The notes beneath the pieces are model-generated. The model did not search any database. It saw only the letters and a program-made list of their open reading frames with translations, and was not told the origin of the DNA. A stretch of 64,000 nt of DNA from Sphingomonas endolithica (GTDB lineage: Bacteria > Pseudomonadota > Alphaproteobacteria > Sphingomonadales > Sphingomonadaceae): assembly GCF_025231525.1 (NCBI RefSeq), contig NZ_CP103057.1, forward strand, positions 2,001,001-2,065,000, given 5' to 3'. Of this stretch, positions 26,040-35,185 are shown in pieces (the stretch's first letter is position 1; every line of letters begins with the position of its first letter). A program made the translations under genes and the position numbers.

Positions 26040-27433
26040 GGCGTGCGCCGAGCGCTCTGATGTTGATCGGCGGCTTTGGAGTCGCCGTGGCGATGCTTAG
26101 CGTCGCCACGACTGCGACGATCGTTGTTCTGTCGCCGTCACCGCCGGCACTTCGGATGAGCGCCCGCGACGCGATTGCGGCGCTGCGCGATCCCACGCCC
26201 GGTTTCGAACGCAGCATCGTAGCCTTCCCCCCGGCGGGCATGCGCATACGCAGCATTGAGAAACTCATCGCCTCGGAACTGCACAGAACGCCCGCTTCCG
26301 TCAGGGTTACGTGGGCGGAGGACTTAAGCTCATCCGCCATAGATGCGTTCAAGGGAAAGCCTTCTCGCCCCGCGTTGCCCGATGGTGAGGCAATCACCTT
26401 CAAACAACGTGGGCCAAATCTTTTCGAAATGATCGGCTCAGACACCGACGCGGCGTTTAGAAAGTCGCAGATTGAGCTCGCCCGGCCTGCCTTCGCTGTC
26501 AGTGTTCGACAGAAGAATAAGCAATGGTTGACCGTTGCGCCAGAGCGGCCACTACTCAGCGTCTGGCGGCGGAACATCCTGATCTCGCTAGGTGTCACGC
26601 TCCTGATGCTCATGCCGCTAGCCTGGATCTTTGCCCGGCGTCTGACCCGGCCTTTCCGCGCTCTTGCGGACGCGCTGGGCGATCGCCCCGAGGCCCTTCC
26701 GCAAGAAGGACCGCGCGAACTGCGCGAGGCCGCCGCCGCAATCGACGCGATGCGCAACCGCCTAGCAAGCGAGGCGGGGGAACGCGCGCGCATGCTGACG
26801 GCGATCGCGCACGACCTGCGGACGCCGCTGACCGGGCTCCGCTTACGCATCGAGGCCGCACCTGAGCCTCAGCGCACCCGCATGGTCGCTGATGTCGAAC
26901 GCATGCAGGCGATGATTGGCGAGGTCCTGACCTTCGCGCGAGACGCAGCAGTGCCGGCCGAACTACTCGATGTGCGGCCGTTGTTGGCCGAGGTCGTCCG
27001 AGAGATGCAGGGACAAGGGACTGCGTTGTGCCTGTTGGACGGCGACGATGCGCGTGTTTCAGCACCCGCTCCCGCTCTTCGCAGCGCCATCGAGAACCTG
27101 CTCCAGAACGCAATTGATTACGCAGGCGGCGGTATAGTGTCATTGGAGCGCGTCGCGACGTTGGTGCGCATTGCGATTGCCGACTCAGGCCCCGGTATTC
27201 CGGTTGCTGATCGGGAGCGGTTGCTCCGTCCATTTGAGCGCGGCGAAGCATCGCGCAACCGCAACACGGGAGGGGCTGGTCTAGGCCTGAGCATTGTCCG
27301 CGAGTTCGCTACGCGTTTCAGAGGAGACCTAACGCTGACCGACGCTCCGGGCGGCGGTACGCTGGCCGTCCTCGATCTTCCTGCTGCCTCGCCAAGTGTG
27401 ACATTCAGGACGCCGAAACGGTCTGACTGCTGA
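26036..27433 (+). CDS. Sensor histidine kinase
   Basis: A 465-residue membrane kinase, partner of the overlapping response-regulator gene. A membrane segment near residues 8-30 (LMLIGGFGVAVAMLSVATTA), a periplasmic domain of about 140 residues and a second segment (ISLGVTLLMLMPLAWIFA) are followed by a HAMP linker (RRLTRPFRALADALGD). The H box is TAIAHDLRTPLTGLRLR with His about residue 259. The ATP-binding domain shows the N box (AIENLLQNAIDYAGGG), the G1 box (ADSGPGIPVADRERLLRPFER) and the G2 box (GGAGLGLSIVREFATRF). The periplasmic signal is unknown. Confidence 0.92.
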   Translation: MRRAPSALMLIGGFGVAVAMLSVATTATIVVLSPSPPALRMSARDAIAALRDPTPGFERSIVAFPPAGMRIRSIEKLIASELHRTPASVRVTWAEDLSSSAIDAFKGKPSRPALPDGEAITFKQRGPNLFEMIGSDTDAAFRKSQIELARPAFAVSVRQKNKQWLTVAPERPLLSVWRRNILISLGVTLLMLMPLAWIFARRLTRPFRALADALGDRPEALPQEGPRELREAAAAIDAMRNRLASEAGERARMLTAIAHDLRTPLTGLRLRIEAAPEPQRTRMVADVERMQAMIGEVLTFARDAAVPAELLDVRPLLAEVVREMQGQGTALCLLDGDDARVSAPAPALRSAIENLLQNAIDYAGGGIVSLERVATLVRIAIADSGPGIPVADRERLLRPFERGEASRNRNTGGAGLGLSIVREFATRFRGDLTLTDAPGGGTLAVLDLPAASPSVTFRTPKRSDC

Positions 27434-27489
27434 TCCAAGAGGATACGTGCTGACAGCGCTCATTTGTTATTCCGGACTGTCCTCATTGA

Positions 27490-27862
27490 GCACGACAGCC
27501 TAGCTCGCGATCTGACCCCACTCAGCCAGCGCGGCTGAGCGACGTTCCTTGTAGGTCTCACGGTCGACGAGATGGCGTTCGAGGTTGAAGTGGTTGTGGA
27601 CGTTGGCGCACGCTGGCAAACGTTCGGAGCGTCTTCATCCGCCTGAACCTGAGCATCGCTCGCTCCCGTCTTCGAAACGATAGATGGCTGTTCTAGACCG
27701 GTTGTTTGACCAGCGTCCTACATCATTACCACCAGGCGGATCACCTCGGCTGATGAATTGAAGTAGCGGAATGGGCTGGCAGGTGTGCGGGGGCGGGGCA
27801 TGGCATTCGCCCTATTGCCTGCCCCGCCTAACGATCGGTGCATTTGCTCTGACAGAGCCCCC
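27490..27862 (-). pseudogene. IS6-family element remnant with internal deletion
   Basis: The outer end GGTGCATTTGCTCTGACAGA (27837-27862) is intact. Next to it the minus strand has a damaged transposase N-terminus (ending near the HH-type region around 27725). This is joined directly to C-terminal sequence at about 27500-27680, where NHFNLERHLVDRETYKERRS and AALAEW can still be read with frameshifts. The catalytic core is deleted. It supplies the normal C-terminus missing from the copy near 16.3 kb. The flanks 27434-27489 and 27863-28008 hold no gene; the latter should carry the promoter of the HWE kinase gene. Confidence 0.72.
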
Positions 27863-28008
27863 TCGTATATTGGTGTTAACGTCATCGGTGACATCGAGGG
27901 TGATGATGCGCATTGCTCGGAGGCGGATACTTACAAACTTCCGTATAATAGTTGCGGACTGAAGGATCGGCAAAAAGCGGGGTATAGCTGTAATCCACGG
28001 GAGGCATC

Positions 28009-28644
28009 ATGTACCTTACCACTCTGAGTCGCGAAGCGGCGATTGCGGGCGCGGCAGTGCTACCGAGCACTTCGGACGAGACCAACCACCGAGTCGCCAA
28101 CAGCCTGCAGTTGCTTACCGCGTTGCTCGCGATGGAAGCACGTGACGTCACCGATCCGGCTGCGGTCGCGGTTCTGGAGCGGATGCGCCTCAGGATTGCT
28201 GCGGTAGGGGGCGTCCATCGGCACCTGTACCTCGGCACAGACACGTCAACTTTTGACCTTGGTGGCTATCTTCGAACCCTGGGCGAACAGATCGTGCTTG
28301 GTGGCGCCGATCACAGGCGAGTCATCGTCGCTGCCGAGCCGGTCCACACCGACTGCCAGACGGCCTCTTCGATCGGTATTCTGACGGTCGAACTAGCCAC
28401 CAACGCTTTCAAGCACGCCTATGCGGCCGGCGCCCCGGCCAGTGTCATCGTCAGCCTGCACCGCTTGGCCGACGGGGTGTACGAGTTCGTCGCCGAAGAT
28501 CGCGGGCGCGGCCTGGATGGCGCACCGCCAGCCTCTGGCTTGGGTGCGCGGCTTATCGCCGCCACGGTCGCGCGGCTCGGCGGAACGGCGGTTTGGGAGG
28601 ACGCGCAGCCGGGCACGCGCTTCCGTATGACGTTGAGCTTGTGA
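28009..28644 (+). CDS. HWE/HisKA_2-type sensor histidine kinase without a sensing domain
   Basis: A 211-residue cytosolic kinase that consists only of the phosphotransfer and ATP-binding parts. The H box is DETNHRVANSLQLLTALLAM with His about residue 27, typical of HisKA_2/HWE kinases. The ATPase part has TVELATNAFKHAY (N box), VAEDRGRGLDG (G1) and SGLGARLIAATVARLGG (G2). GGGAGG lies just upstream of the ATG. Alphaproteobacterial kinases of this class often feed the general stress response (PhyR) or light signalling, but no PhyR, NepR or EcfG gene is in this window. With no sensor of its own, it may rely on a partner or on the neighbouring receivers. Confidence 0.85.
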   Translation: MYLTTLSREAAIAGAAVLPSTSDETNHRVANSLQLLTALLAMEARDVTDPAAVAVLERMRLRIAAVGGVHRHLYLGTDTSTFDLGGYLRTLGEQIVLGGADHRRVIVAAEPVHTDCQTASSIGILTVELATNAFKHAYAAGAPASVIVSLHRLADGVYEFVAEDRGRGLDGAPPASGLGARLIAATVARLGGTAVWEDAQPGTRFRMTLSL

Positions 28645-28749
28645 GGACGCAGGGGTAATTTCACCGGGTGGTCTCCCTTCTGAGTTGAACCATTTCGCCA
28701 ATCGGACCAGCGGATCCCTTATGAGGATTAAAGATCGCTCGGGGGACAA

Positions 28750-30270
28750 ATGCAGGATGATGTAGCCGCGAAACGGTGGGTAGCCGCTTTGCAGATGCCG
28801 GCTGCGGCGGCGTTGGCGCTCGGTATCTTCGCGCTCGACGTGCTCAGTCCGCTGCAAGGAGCAGTGGCCGTGCTGTACACCATCGTTATTCTTATTTCCG
28901 CGCGGGCTCAGGTCCGCAGCCTGGTGCTGAAAACCGGCGGTAGCTGCGGGGCGCTCGCGCTTCTCGGCTACGGTATTAGCCATGGTGGTGTTCCCCTGGG
29001 ATCGCCCGCCGTCAGGTTGGGCGTCAGTCTGATCACGATCGTGACCACCAGCTTGTTGTGCGTGCGGCAGATCACGGCCTATGCGGAACGCCGGCGGGCG
29101 GACGAGCACTACCGGATAATTTTCGATGCCTCGGGCTTTCCAATGTGGGAGGCGGATTGGTCGCACGCGCATGCGTTGCTCAGTGCAGGTGCCGACCCGC
29201 GCGACCTCTCGAGACAGGTTATGGCAAACTGCAAAATTCGAGACGCCACACAGGAAGCCGCCAAGCTGTTTGGCTATGCGGACCGCAGCGAACTGATCGG
29301 CCGCAACCTTGTAGCGCATCACACCCCCGGCGCGCAGATGGCACTGGTACGCATCTTCGCCCAGTTGTTGCAGAGAAGCTCGCCTATCGAGGAGGAGGTG
29401 CAGTTCACCACGCTGGCGGGCAATACGATCGACGTGATCGTGCGCGTAACACTGCCGCCGCACGATCTCGGCTGGCAGCGCGTCGTGGTCACGGCACTTG
29501 ACGTGACCCAGCGGAATCGCGCACGCGCAAAACTGGTAGAGTCGCAGGCAGAGCTTGCGCACATGGCGCGGATCACGATCCTGGGCGAGATGGCCGCCTC
29601 GATCGCACATGAGGTCAATCAGCCGCTTTCTGCGATCATCACCTACGCGCGGTCGGGCAACCGCTGGCTGGCGCGCGAGGCACCCAATGCTATCGAGGTC
29701 GCCGACTGCCTCGAGCATATCGCGTCCAACGGAACGCGTGCGGCCGACGTGATCGCACGCATTCGCGACTTGGCGCGCAAAGTCGAGCCCGTCCATGTCA
29801 GGTTGTGGATCGCGACGTTGATCGCCGAAACCGTCGCGCTGTTGGAACGCGAGCTTGTCTCCCACGATGTGGTGTGGGCAATCCGGATCGCCGACGATCT
29901 GCCGTCGGTATGTGGCGACCGCGTCCAGATGCAGCAGGTGCTGATGAACCTGATCCTCAACGCGCAGCAGGCGATGGCGGAAACGTCGGTTGGCGCCCGC
30001 GAATTGCACATCGAAGGCCGCCACCAGGACGGCCATGTTCTGATCGATGTGAGCGACTGCGGCGTGGGCCTTGCAGGCAAGGATCCCGAGACGCTCTTCC
30101 GTCCCTTTTTCACCACCAAAACGACGGGTATGGGAATGGGGCTGTCGATCTGCCGATCGATCCTAGAACAGCATCGCGGCACGTTGAGCGCGGCTGCAAA
30201 CGCGCGCGGAGGTGTGACTATGCACATCCGCTTGCCCGTCGCTCTCTCATACGAAGGGCAGAACGCATGA
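28750..30270 (+). CDS. FixL-like PAS sensor histidine kinase
   Basis: A 506-residue kinase. Three or four N-terminal membrane helices within about residues 10-105 ([54 protein letters not shown]) are followed by a PAS domain of the FPMWEADWS type (about 120-255). Then come the H box, [17 protein letters not shown] with His about residue 287, and the catalytic domain: [30 protein letters not shown] and [14 protein letters not shown]. The proximal His-Glu-Val-Asn-Gln-Pro motif is that of FixL/DctB/NtrB-type kinases. Its stop overlaps the start of the FixJ-like regulator (ATGA), its likely partner. I see no reason to assume heme binding. Confidence 0.9.
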   Translation: MQDDVAAKRWVAALQMPAAAALALGIFALDVLSPLQGAVAVLYTIVILISARAQVRSLVLKTGGSCGALALLGYGISHGGVPLGSPAVRLGVSLITIVTTSLLCVRQITAYAERRRADEHYRIIFDASGFPMWEADWSHAHALLSAGADPRDLSRQVMANCKIRDATQEAAKLFGYADRSELIGRNLVAHHTPGAQMALVRIFAQLLQRSSPIEEEVQFTTLAGNTIDVIVRVTLPPHDLGWQRVVVTALDVTQRNRARAKLVESQAELAHMARITILGEMAASIAHEVNQPLSAIITYARSGNRWLAREAPNAIEVADCLEHIASNGTRAADVIARIRDLARKVEPVHVRLWIATLIAETVALLERELVSHDVVWAIRIADDLPSVCGDRVQMQQVLMNLILNAQQAMAETSVGARELHIEGRHQDGHVLIDVSDCGVGLAGKDPETLFRPFFTTKTTGMGMGLSICRSILEQHRGTLSAAANARGGVTMHIRLPVALSYEGQNA

Positions 30271-30920
30271 CCTATACTGACATTGCAGGATGCGTGTGCG
30301 TCATTGACGACGACGCCGAGGTGCGCGGCGCCATCGGGAGCCTGCTGCGCTCGCACGGTTTTGAGATCCAACTCTACGATAGCTCAACCGCGTTTCTTGC
30401 GGCGGGAGCACCGGCGAAAGTTTCTTGCCTGGTACTCGACATCCGTCTTTCCGGCGAAAGCGGTCTCGACTTCCAGGACAAGATGGCAGACCATGCTATT
30501 GCAATGCCGGTGGTCCTGATTACCGGGCATGGCGATATTCCGATGACGGTTCGCGGCATGCGCGCTGGTGCTATCGATGTCCTGACCAAACCGTTTGACG
30601 ATGACCAGTTGCTCGCCGCCATCGCCCGCGCGCTATATTTTGACGCTGCACGACGAACGGAAGTGGCTGCGACGGCCGACCTCCACGCTGGTTTCGACCG
30701 GCTTACTCCGCGTGAAAAGGAGGTCATGGCGCTGGTCGTCACCGGGCTGATGAACAAGCAGATCGCCGCCAAGCTTGCGCTCAGCGAGATCACTGTCAAG
30801 ATCCACCGCGGCAACCTCATGCGCAAGATGGCAGCGCAATCGTTAGCCGATCTGGTCCGGATGGCGGAGCAACTCGGCATTCGCGACGTGGCGATCCATC
30901 GGCATCATCCATCTGTATGA
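30267..30920 (+). CDS. FixJ-family response regulator
   Basis: A 217-residue regulator. The receiver domain has [18 protein letters not shown], phosphoacceptor Asp about residue 58 in [18 protein letters not shown], Thr in [14 protein letters not shown] and Lys in [16 protein letters not shown]. The C-terminal LuxR/FixJ helix-turn-helix is [20 protein letters not shown] and [20 protein letters not shown]. The start at 30267 overlaps the kinase stop; an open frame from 29805 is only an upstream extension inside the kinase gene. It is translationally coupled to both neighbours (ATGA at each junction), so kinase, regulator and the next receiver form a tight operon. Confidence 0.92.
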   Translation: MTYTDIAGCVCVIDDDAEVRGAIGSLLRSHGFEIQLYDSSTAFLAAGAPAKVSCLVLDIRLSGESGLDFQDKMADHAIAMPVVLITGHGDIPMTVRGMRAGAIDVLTKPFDDDQLLAAIARALYFDAARRTEVAATADLHAGFDRLTPREKEVMALVVTGLMNKQIAAKLALSEITVKIHRGNLMRKMAAQSLADLVRMAEQLGIRDVAIHRHHPSV

Positions 30921-31387
30921 ATGCAGCCGGGCTTGCCAATGTCTATTTAGACCAATGCGAGGGTCGGCATCCACAGGCCCGGAGTGTCGCTTTGCTAGGT
31001 TCAGGTTCTATCGCAGTCGTCGATGACGATCCCGGCGTGCGCGGAAGCATCGTCAGTCTCTTACGCTCGACCGGACGGACAGGCGTCCCGTTCGCCGCGG
31101 CAGAGGATCTGCTGGCATATGCGGACTGGAACTCGCTCCGTTGTATCGTCACCGACCTCCATATGCCGGGCATGAGCGGAGCGGATCTCCAGCGGGTGCT
31201 CAACGAAGAACGCTGGCCGCTTCCGCTTATTATGATGACGGCATTTCCAACCGCAGCGGTCCGCGAAAACATCCTGACGAAAGGCGCCTGCGCCTTCCTT
31301 ACCAAACCGATCGATCCTGATGCGCTGCTCGATGCTGTTGAACAGGCGATGCTCAAGAACATTTGGGGTCAGACCCATTGGTCATAG
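30917..31387 (+). CDS. Single-domain receiver protein
   Basis: A 156-residue response regulator with only a receiver domain after an N-terminal extension of about 30 residues. IAVVDDDPGVRGSIVSLL gives the acidic pocket, CIVTDLHMPGMSGADLQ the phosphoacceptor Asp (about residue 80), MMTAFPTAAV the Thr, and FLTKPIDPDALLDAV the Lys. There is no output domain, so it probably works as a phosphate sink, a shuttle or a protein-interaction regulator. The pattern resembles FixJ receivers, and the gene overlaps the preceding FixJ gene by 4 bases; it could compete for phosphate from the same FixL-like kinase. The last residues (IWGQTHWS) read into unrelated sequence. Confidence 0.88.
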   Translation: MNAAGLANVYLDQCEGRHPQARSVALLGSGSIAVVDDDPGVRGSIVSLLRSTGRTGVPFAAAEDLLAYADWNSLRCIVTDLHMPGMSGADLQRVLNEERWPLPLIMMTAFPTAAVRENILTKGACAFLTKPIDPDALLDAVEQAMLKNIWGQTHWS

Positions 31388-31559
31388 CGGTTGGTGACGC
31401 CGCGCAAATCCTTCCACCCGCCAGACATGATCTGCATATTGCTGCGGCGTCTGTAGCGGCGCCTGTCGTGTCTGCCGGGCGAGAGTTGCTATGTCGATCT
31501 GGACGCAGCGCAAGGACGTGCCTTGCCGGCAATTATCCCAGACCAGCCACGTCGTAGCG

Positions 31560-31751
31560 GCGATCGCCAAGCAGCCACTGCCCTCGCCAGGTTGTCCAGC
31601 AGAGCCGATCCGCTGGCGTAGTTGCTGACCGGCCTGTCTGTCATCAATCCGCGGCTTGCCCGGGCCTTGGGAAAGAACACCAACCTAAACGCGCCATCTG
31701 CTCGGCCGTCAGCCAATACAGCTGCTCATCCACGGTCTCCGGACAAGGCAT
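31560..31751 (-). pseudogene. IS5-family transposase N-terminal remnant
   Basis: From the ATG complementary to 31749-31751 the minus strand reads MPCPETVDEQLYWLTAEQMA and then RL, the usual opening of IS5-type transposases (WL..EQMARL). A one-base frameshift follows, after which the neighbouring frame reads VFFPKARASRGLMTDRPVSN and then loses similarity. No DDE residues remain. The rest of 31388-31890 holds no recognisable gene apart from the AGGAGA ribosome site before the next gene. Confidence 0.55.
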
Positions 31752-31890
31752 GATTCAGAGCGCAACGTGCACAACAAGGCGGTCCAGACCTAACACCAAG
31801 GTTTGTTCAAAACGTTCGTATGACTGACATAAGCAGACCTTTGTCTCATCTCGTGAAGACCAACCCACCGCGTTTACACAGGAGATAGAC

Positions 31891-33093
31891 ATGAAGGTCG
31901 CATTCAAGGATGACTCGTTCGCATTCGAATTCGTGCGCAACCTCGGCTTCACGTATTACGGAGGAGCAGACATCGGCGAAATGATGGCTACCTCCGAACG
32001 TATCACCGAGGGCGACTTCGAGAGCTGGTTTACCGAATGGGACAAGCTTGGCCGGCGGATCCTGTCACGAGCGGACGCCAGCAAGGCAGATGGCCATCTC
32101 GTAAGCGCCCGCGAAGGCTATCTGCGTGCATCCACCTACTTCCGGACGGCCGAGTTCTATCTCCACGGCGATCATTCGGACCCACGCATCCTGTCGGAGT
32201 CCAGAGCGTCGCGAAGCGCCTACGACCAGGCAGCGGATTTGATGGGACCAACATGGGAGCGTGTCGAAATCCCGTACGAGGGCACCACGCTTCCCGGATA
32301 TTTCTACAAGGTGGACGATACTGGCACGCCGCGCCCCACGATCGTCTTTCATGGTGGATATGACTCCAGCGTCGAAGAACTCTTCTACTTCGGCGCCGCC
32401 GCCGCCATCCGCCGTGGGTACAATTGCCTGACCTGGGATGGTCCCGGGCAAGGCATGCCCATCCGCGAACAGAAGCTGCCGTTCCGGCATGACTGGGAAA
32501 ACGTCGTCACGCCGGCCGTGGACTATGCCCTGACCCGACCCGACGTCGATGGCGACAACCTCGTTCTAATCGGGATGAGCCTGGGCGGCTATCTCGCCGC
32601 GCGCGCTGCCGCCTTCGAACACAGGTTCCGCGCCGCCATCCTGTTCGACGGCTTGTACAGTTGGCATGACAGCCTCGTGGCCATGCTGCCCCCGGAGGCA
32701 ATCGCCGCGATCGATGCCGGCGACACCGCAAAGGGTGAAGCGATCATCCTGGCAGGCATGGAGAAAAATACGTCGCTGCGATGGGCCATCACCCAAGGTG
32801 TGTGGTCGTTCGGATCGCCGAGCATCAGCGCATTTATCGAAGAGACGAAGAAGTACACCCTCAAGGACGTCATCGGGCAGATCCAGTGCCCCACCATGGT
32901 GATGGAAGCAGACGGCGACATCTTCTTCAAGGGTCAGCCACAGAAGGTGTTCGATGAATTGAACGTTCCGAAGGTCTTCGCACGGTTCACCGCAGAGGAC
33001 GGCGCCGAAAACCACTGTCAGTCCGGTGCGCTGGCGTACAAGGATGAGGTCGTCTTCAACTGGATCGACGACATATTGAAGCTGTCCGCGTGA
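31891..33093 (+). CDS. Alpha/beta hydrolase, FrsA/dihydropseudooxynicotine-hydrolase-like
   Basis: A 400-residue two-domain alpha/beta hydrolase. An N-terminal helical region of about 130 residues (ASTYFRTAEFYLHGDHSDPR) precedes the catalytic domain: PTIVFHGGYDSSVEEL (oxyanion loop), NCLTWDGPGQGMP, the nucleophile Ser in VLIGMSLGGYLAARA, the acid Asp in MVMEADGDIFF and the His in GAENHCQSGAL. The layout matches the DUF1100/FrsA group that includes bacterial C-C-bond-cleaving and dipeptidyl-type hydrolases such as 2,6-dihydropseudooxynicotine hydrolase. The true substrate is unknown. AGGAGA is well spaced before the ATG. A related gene lies at 52756. It stands at the left edge of the accessory array. 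Confidence 0.87.
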   Translation: MKVAFKDDSFAFEFVRNLGFTYYGGADIGEMMATSERITEGDFESWFTEWDKLGRRILSRADASKADGHLVSAREGYLRASTYFRTAEFYLHGDHSDPRILSESRASRSAYDQAADLMGPTWERVEIPYEGTTLPGYFYKVDDTGTPRPTIVFHGGYDSSVEELFYFGAAAAIRRGYNCLTWDGPGQGMPIREQKLPFRHDWENVVTPAVDYALTRPDVDGDNLVLIGMSLGGYLAARAAAFEHRFRAAILFDGLYSWHDSLVAMLPPEAIAAIDAGDTAKGEAIILAGMEKNTSLRWAITQGVWSFGSPSISAFIEETKKYTLKDVIGQIQCPTMVMEADGDIFFKGQPQKVFDELNVPKVFARFTAEDGAENHCQSGALAYKDEVVFNWIDDILKLSA

Positions 33094-33246
33094 TAAGGAC
33101 AATCAGGCGAAAATGCCTGATCGTTAGGTCACCAACTTCCAAGATCGAGTGTCTTCGAGTCGCGTCGACAGCCGAGTACGACCGACATAAAGTCCTTGTT
33201 CGATAAACAAAGACAGTTCGAAGACCTCGAAAGGAAAGGACGAGCG

Positions 33247-33468
33247 ATGCGTGCATCACCTATTCCCAGTGTCGATATCGAGCCCTCGCAACGAGACCTT
33301 TACGATGCGTTCGTGAACAGGATCAGTACTAACTATAGTGGACTCGAGGCAATACCTTCTAATGGGTCTCCTTACATCCGCTTCCTTGAACGCTTTCGAG
33401 AATCCGGCGCCGGAGTGGACCTGAAGCACGAGCCAATCTGGCAATGCGCCTCGCCTTCACTCGACTAA
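33247..33468 (+). pseudogene. Carboxymuconolactone-decarboxylase-like N-terminal fragment
   Basis: A 73-residue frame that starts MRASPIPSVDIEPSQRDLYD and continues AFVNRISTNYSGLEAI, the beginning of AhpD/CMD-family proteins. It then diverges from the expected sequence (GPWNPWLH-type segment replaced) but still shows HEPIWQCA, like the family's later PIWE segment, and stops. The catalytic CxxC half of the domain is missing. AGGAAAGGA precedes the ATG, so it may be transcribed and translated, but the domain cannot be complete. Confidence 0.5.
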
Positions 33469-33480
33469 TGGGACCGCAAC

Positions 33481-34365
33481 ATGACGATCGATACGCCCGT
33501 ACCCGGCACGACCCGCTTCCTCGATATGACCGGTGGCCGTCTTGCCTATGACGACACCGGCGGCGACGGCGAACTGATCCTCGCCATTCCCGGCATGGGC
33601 GACCTGCGGGGAGCATATCGCCACCTGCGACCAGCGCTTGTCGCAGCGGGGTACCGCCTCGTGACGATGGACGTACGCGGATTCGGTGAGACCACGGCCG
33701 GATGGGACGATTATTCGGCGCGCGCGGTCGGTCACGACGCGCTCGCGTTGATTAATGCGCTCGGCGCGGCCGACGCTGTGATCCTCGGCAACTCCTTCGC
33801 CGCTGGCTCGGCGCTGTGGGCCGCACGCGACGCACCGACGCGGGTCCGGGGCGTCGTCCTACTGGGGCCGATCGTGCGCGACCTGGCGATCGCGCCGACG
33901 GTGATGCTGGCCTTTCAGGTCGGCTTCGGGGGCCCGTGGCGTCACGAGTTCTGGACCGCTTATTGGGACGCGCTGTTTATTACCCATAGGCCGGTCGACC
34001 ATGCCGACTACAGGGCGCGGCTACTGAAGAACATCGCGGAGCCGGGGCGGATGGACGCGCTAATGGCGATGCTCACTCTGTCCAAAGCCGACACCGCCGC
34101 GATTGTTGCCGAAAGTGATGTCCCTGCACTGGTGGTGATGGGCAGCCGCGATCCGGATTTCGACGATCCGACCGAGGAAGCCGTGCGACTGGCCACGATG
34201 CTCAGCGCCGGCAGCCTGATCGTCGGAGGCGTTGGCCACTACCCGCACCTCGAGACCCCCGAAGCCGTCGCTGCTGCAATAGCGCCGTTTCTCGGATCAT
34301 TGCCGATGCCTGCTCGGCGACAGCGGCAATATTGCAATCGAACCGTACAAGGCTCCGCGCATTGA
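33481..34365 (+). CDS. Alpha/beta hydrolase
   Basis: A 294-residue alpha/beta-fold hydrolase. LAYDDTGGDGELILAIPGMG is followed by VTMDVRGFGETTAGWDDYSA, the nucleophile Ser in VILGNSFAAGSALWAAR, the acid in VVMGSRDPDFDDP and the His in VGGVGHYPHLETPE. The N-terminal HG oxyanion motif is replaced by PGMG, as in several haloalkane-dehalogenase/esterase relatives. The last 20 residues (PMPARRQRQYCNRTVQGSAH) look like read-through into foreign sequence, so the original C-terminus may have ended near FLGSL. It starts 12 bases after the CMD-like fragment. Substrate unknown. Confidence 0.85.
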   Translation: MTIDTPVPGTTRFLDMTGGRLAYDDTGGDGELILAIPGMGDLRGAYRHLRPALVAAGYRLVTMDVRGFGETTAGWDDYSARAVGHDALALINALGAADAVILGNSFAAGSALWAARDAPTRVRGVVLLGPIVRDLAIAPTVMLAFQVGFGGPWRHEFWTAYWDALFITHRPVDHADYRARLLKNIAEPGRMDALMAMLTLSKADTAAIVAESDVPALVVMGSRDPDFDDPTEEAVRLATMLSAGSLIVGGVGHYPHLETPEAVAAAIAPFLGSLPMPARRQRQYCNRTVQGSAH

Positions 34366-34441
34366 GCACTTACCGAATAGGGGACGCTTGTTCATGTTGA
34401 CCTCGCGAAGCATCAACCACGCGCACCACCTCGGGTCTTAT

Positions 34442-34669
34442 CCACTCGGTTTCCAGGGCAACGACACGGCGCGGGAGCTGGGAATCACGGTTTCCTCCAC
34501 GCAGGTCCGCTCGAACGGACTGCAGCTCGCCGAGGCGGGTCGTCTCCTTGACGACAGAACGATCCACGTGACGATGGGCAGTACCTACCCGCTGGCACAA
34601 GCTTCGCAGGCCCACGAGCGCGCGCTGAACGGCGGCGGCCACGGCAAGATCGTCCTCACGGCCCTCTGA
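34442..34669 (+). pseudogene. C-terminal fragment of an NADP-dependent oxidoreductase
   Basis: From about 34442 the frame reads PLGFQGNDTARELGITVSST and QVRSNGLQLAEAGRLLDD, ending HERALNGGGHGKIVLTAL. This aligns closely with the last 75 residues of the complete oxidoreductase encoded at 36736-37752 on the other strand (PLGFAGGEDAEKLRITVSST and so on). The Rossmann fold and all upstream parts are missing. It is followed by an SCP2-like gene, just as the complete copy is, so it marks one arm of an inverted duplication. Confidence 0.82.
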
Positions 34670-34727
34670 ACCACACCTCGCCTGTCCAAATGGCGTCACC
34701 GAAGATCAATACCGAAGGAGACGGAGA

Positions 34728-35144
34728 ATGACGGCAGATAGCCAAGTGACGCAGGGCTCACCGGCGTGGTTCGAAATGGTAGGCGAGATCATGAGCGAGG
34801 CGGCCGAGAAGGCAATGTTACAGCCTAATCAGCGCGTTTCGCTGGTGGAGCGTTACACCGATGGTGAGAAGTTAGGCGGCGGCTTCGTGCAAGGTTTCCG
34901 CTTCGACATCATCGGTGGCAGGCCAAGCTACCGCGTGGGCGTGAGGCCTGAAGAGCGAGGCGACATCACGATCGAGGTCAGTTCGAGGGCCGCGCGTGAA
35001 CTGAATCACATGCCGGCCGCAGCGTCGGCGATTGCGCGCGAGACTTACCTCAGGACAGGTGAAATGCGACAGGAGGGCGATCCGTCGAAACTCGGCGACT
35101 GGTTCGGTCACGTGCACCAATCGATTGTCGACAGAACAAAATGA
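34728..35144 (+). CDS. SCP2-like conserved hypothetical protein, copy 1
   Basis: A 138-residue protein paralogous to the one at 36317-36739. Shared landmarks are AWFEMVG, the YTDG segment, FVQGFRFDIIGGRPSYRVGV, RPEERGDITIEVSSRAAREL, and LRTGEMRQEGDPSKLGDWF near the end. The alternating strand pattern and the LRTGE...GDP ending recall the sterol-carrier-protein-2 fold, which would imply a small hydrophobic ligand, but this is only resemblance. AAGGAG stands at a good distance before the ATG. It is 59 bases downstream of the oxidoreductase fragment and 42 bases upstream of the isochorismatase-like start. Confidence 0.72.
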   Translation: MTADSQVTQGSPAWFEMVGEIMSEAAEKAMLQPNQRVSLVERYTDGEKLGGGFVQGFRFDIIGGRPSYRVGVRPEERGDITIEVSSRAARELNHMPAAASAIARETYLRTGEMRQEGDPSKLGDWFGHVHQSIVDRTK

Positions 35145-35185
35145 CCGATCTGGTCGAACAAGATTGTGCCGTCAGGAGACAGACA

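Noticed and set aside
28393..30036. 547-codon open frame on the minus strand
   Set aside because: It lies antisense across the FixL-like and HWE kinase genes, whose motifs are all in the plus strand; a GC-rich shadow frame.
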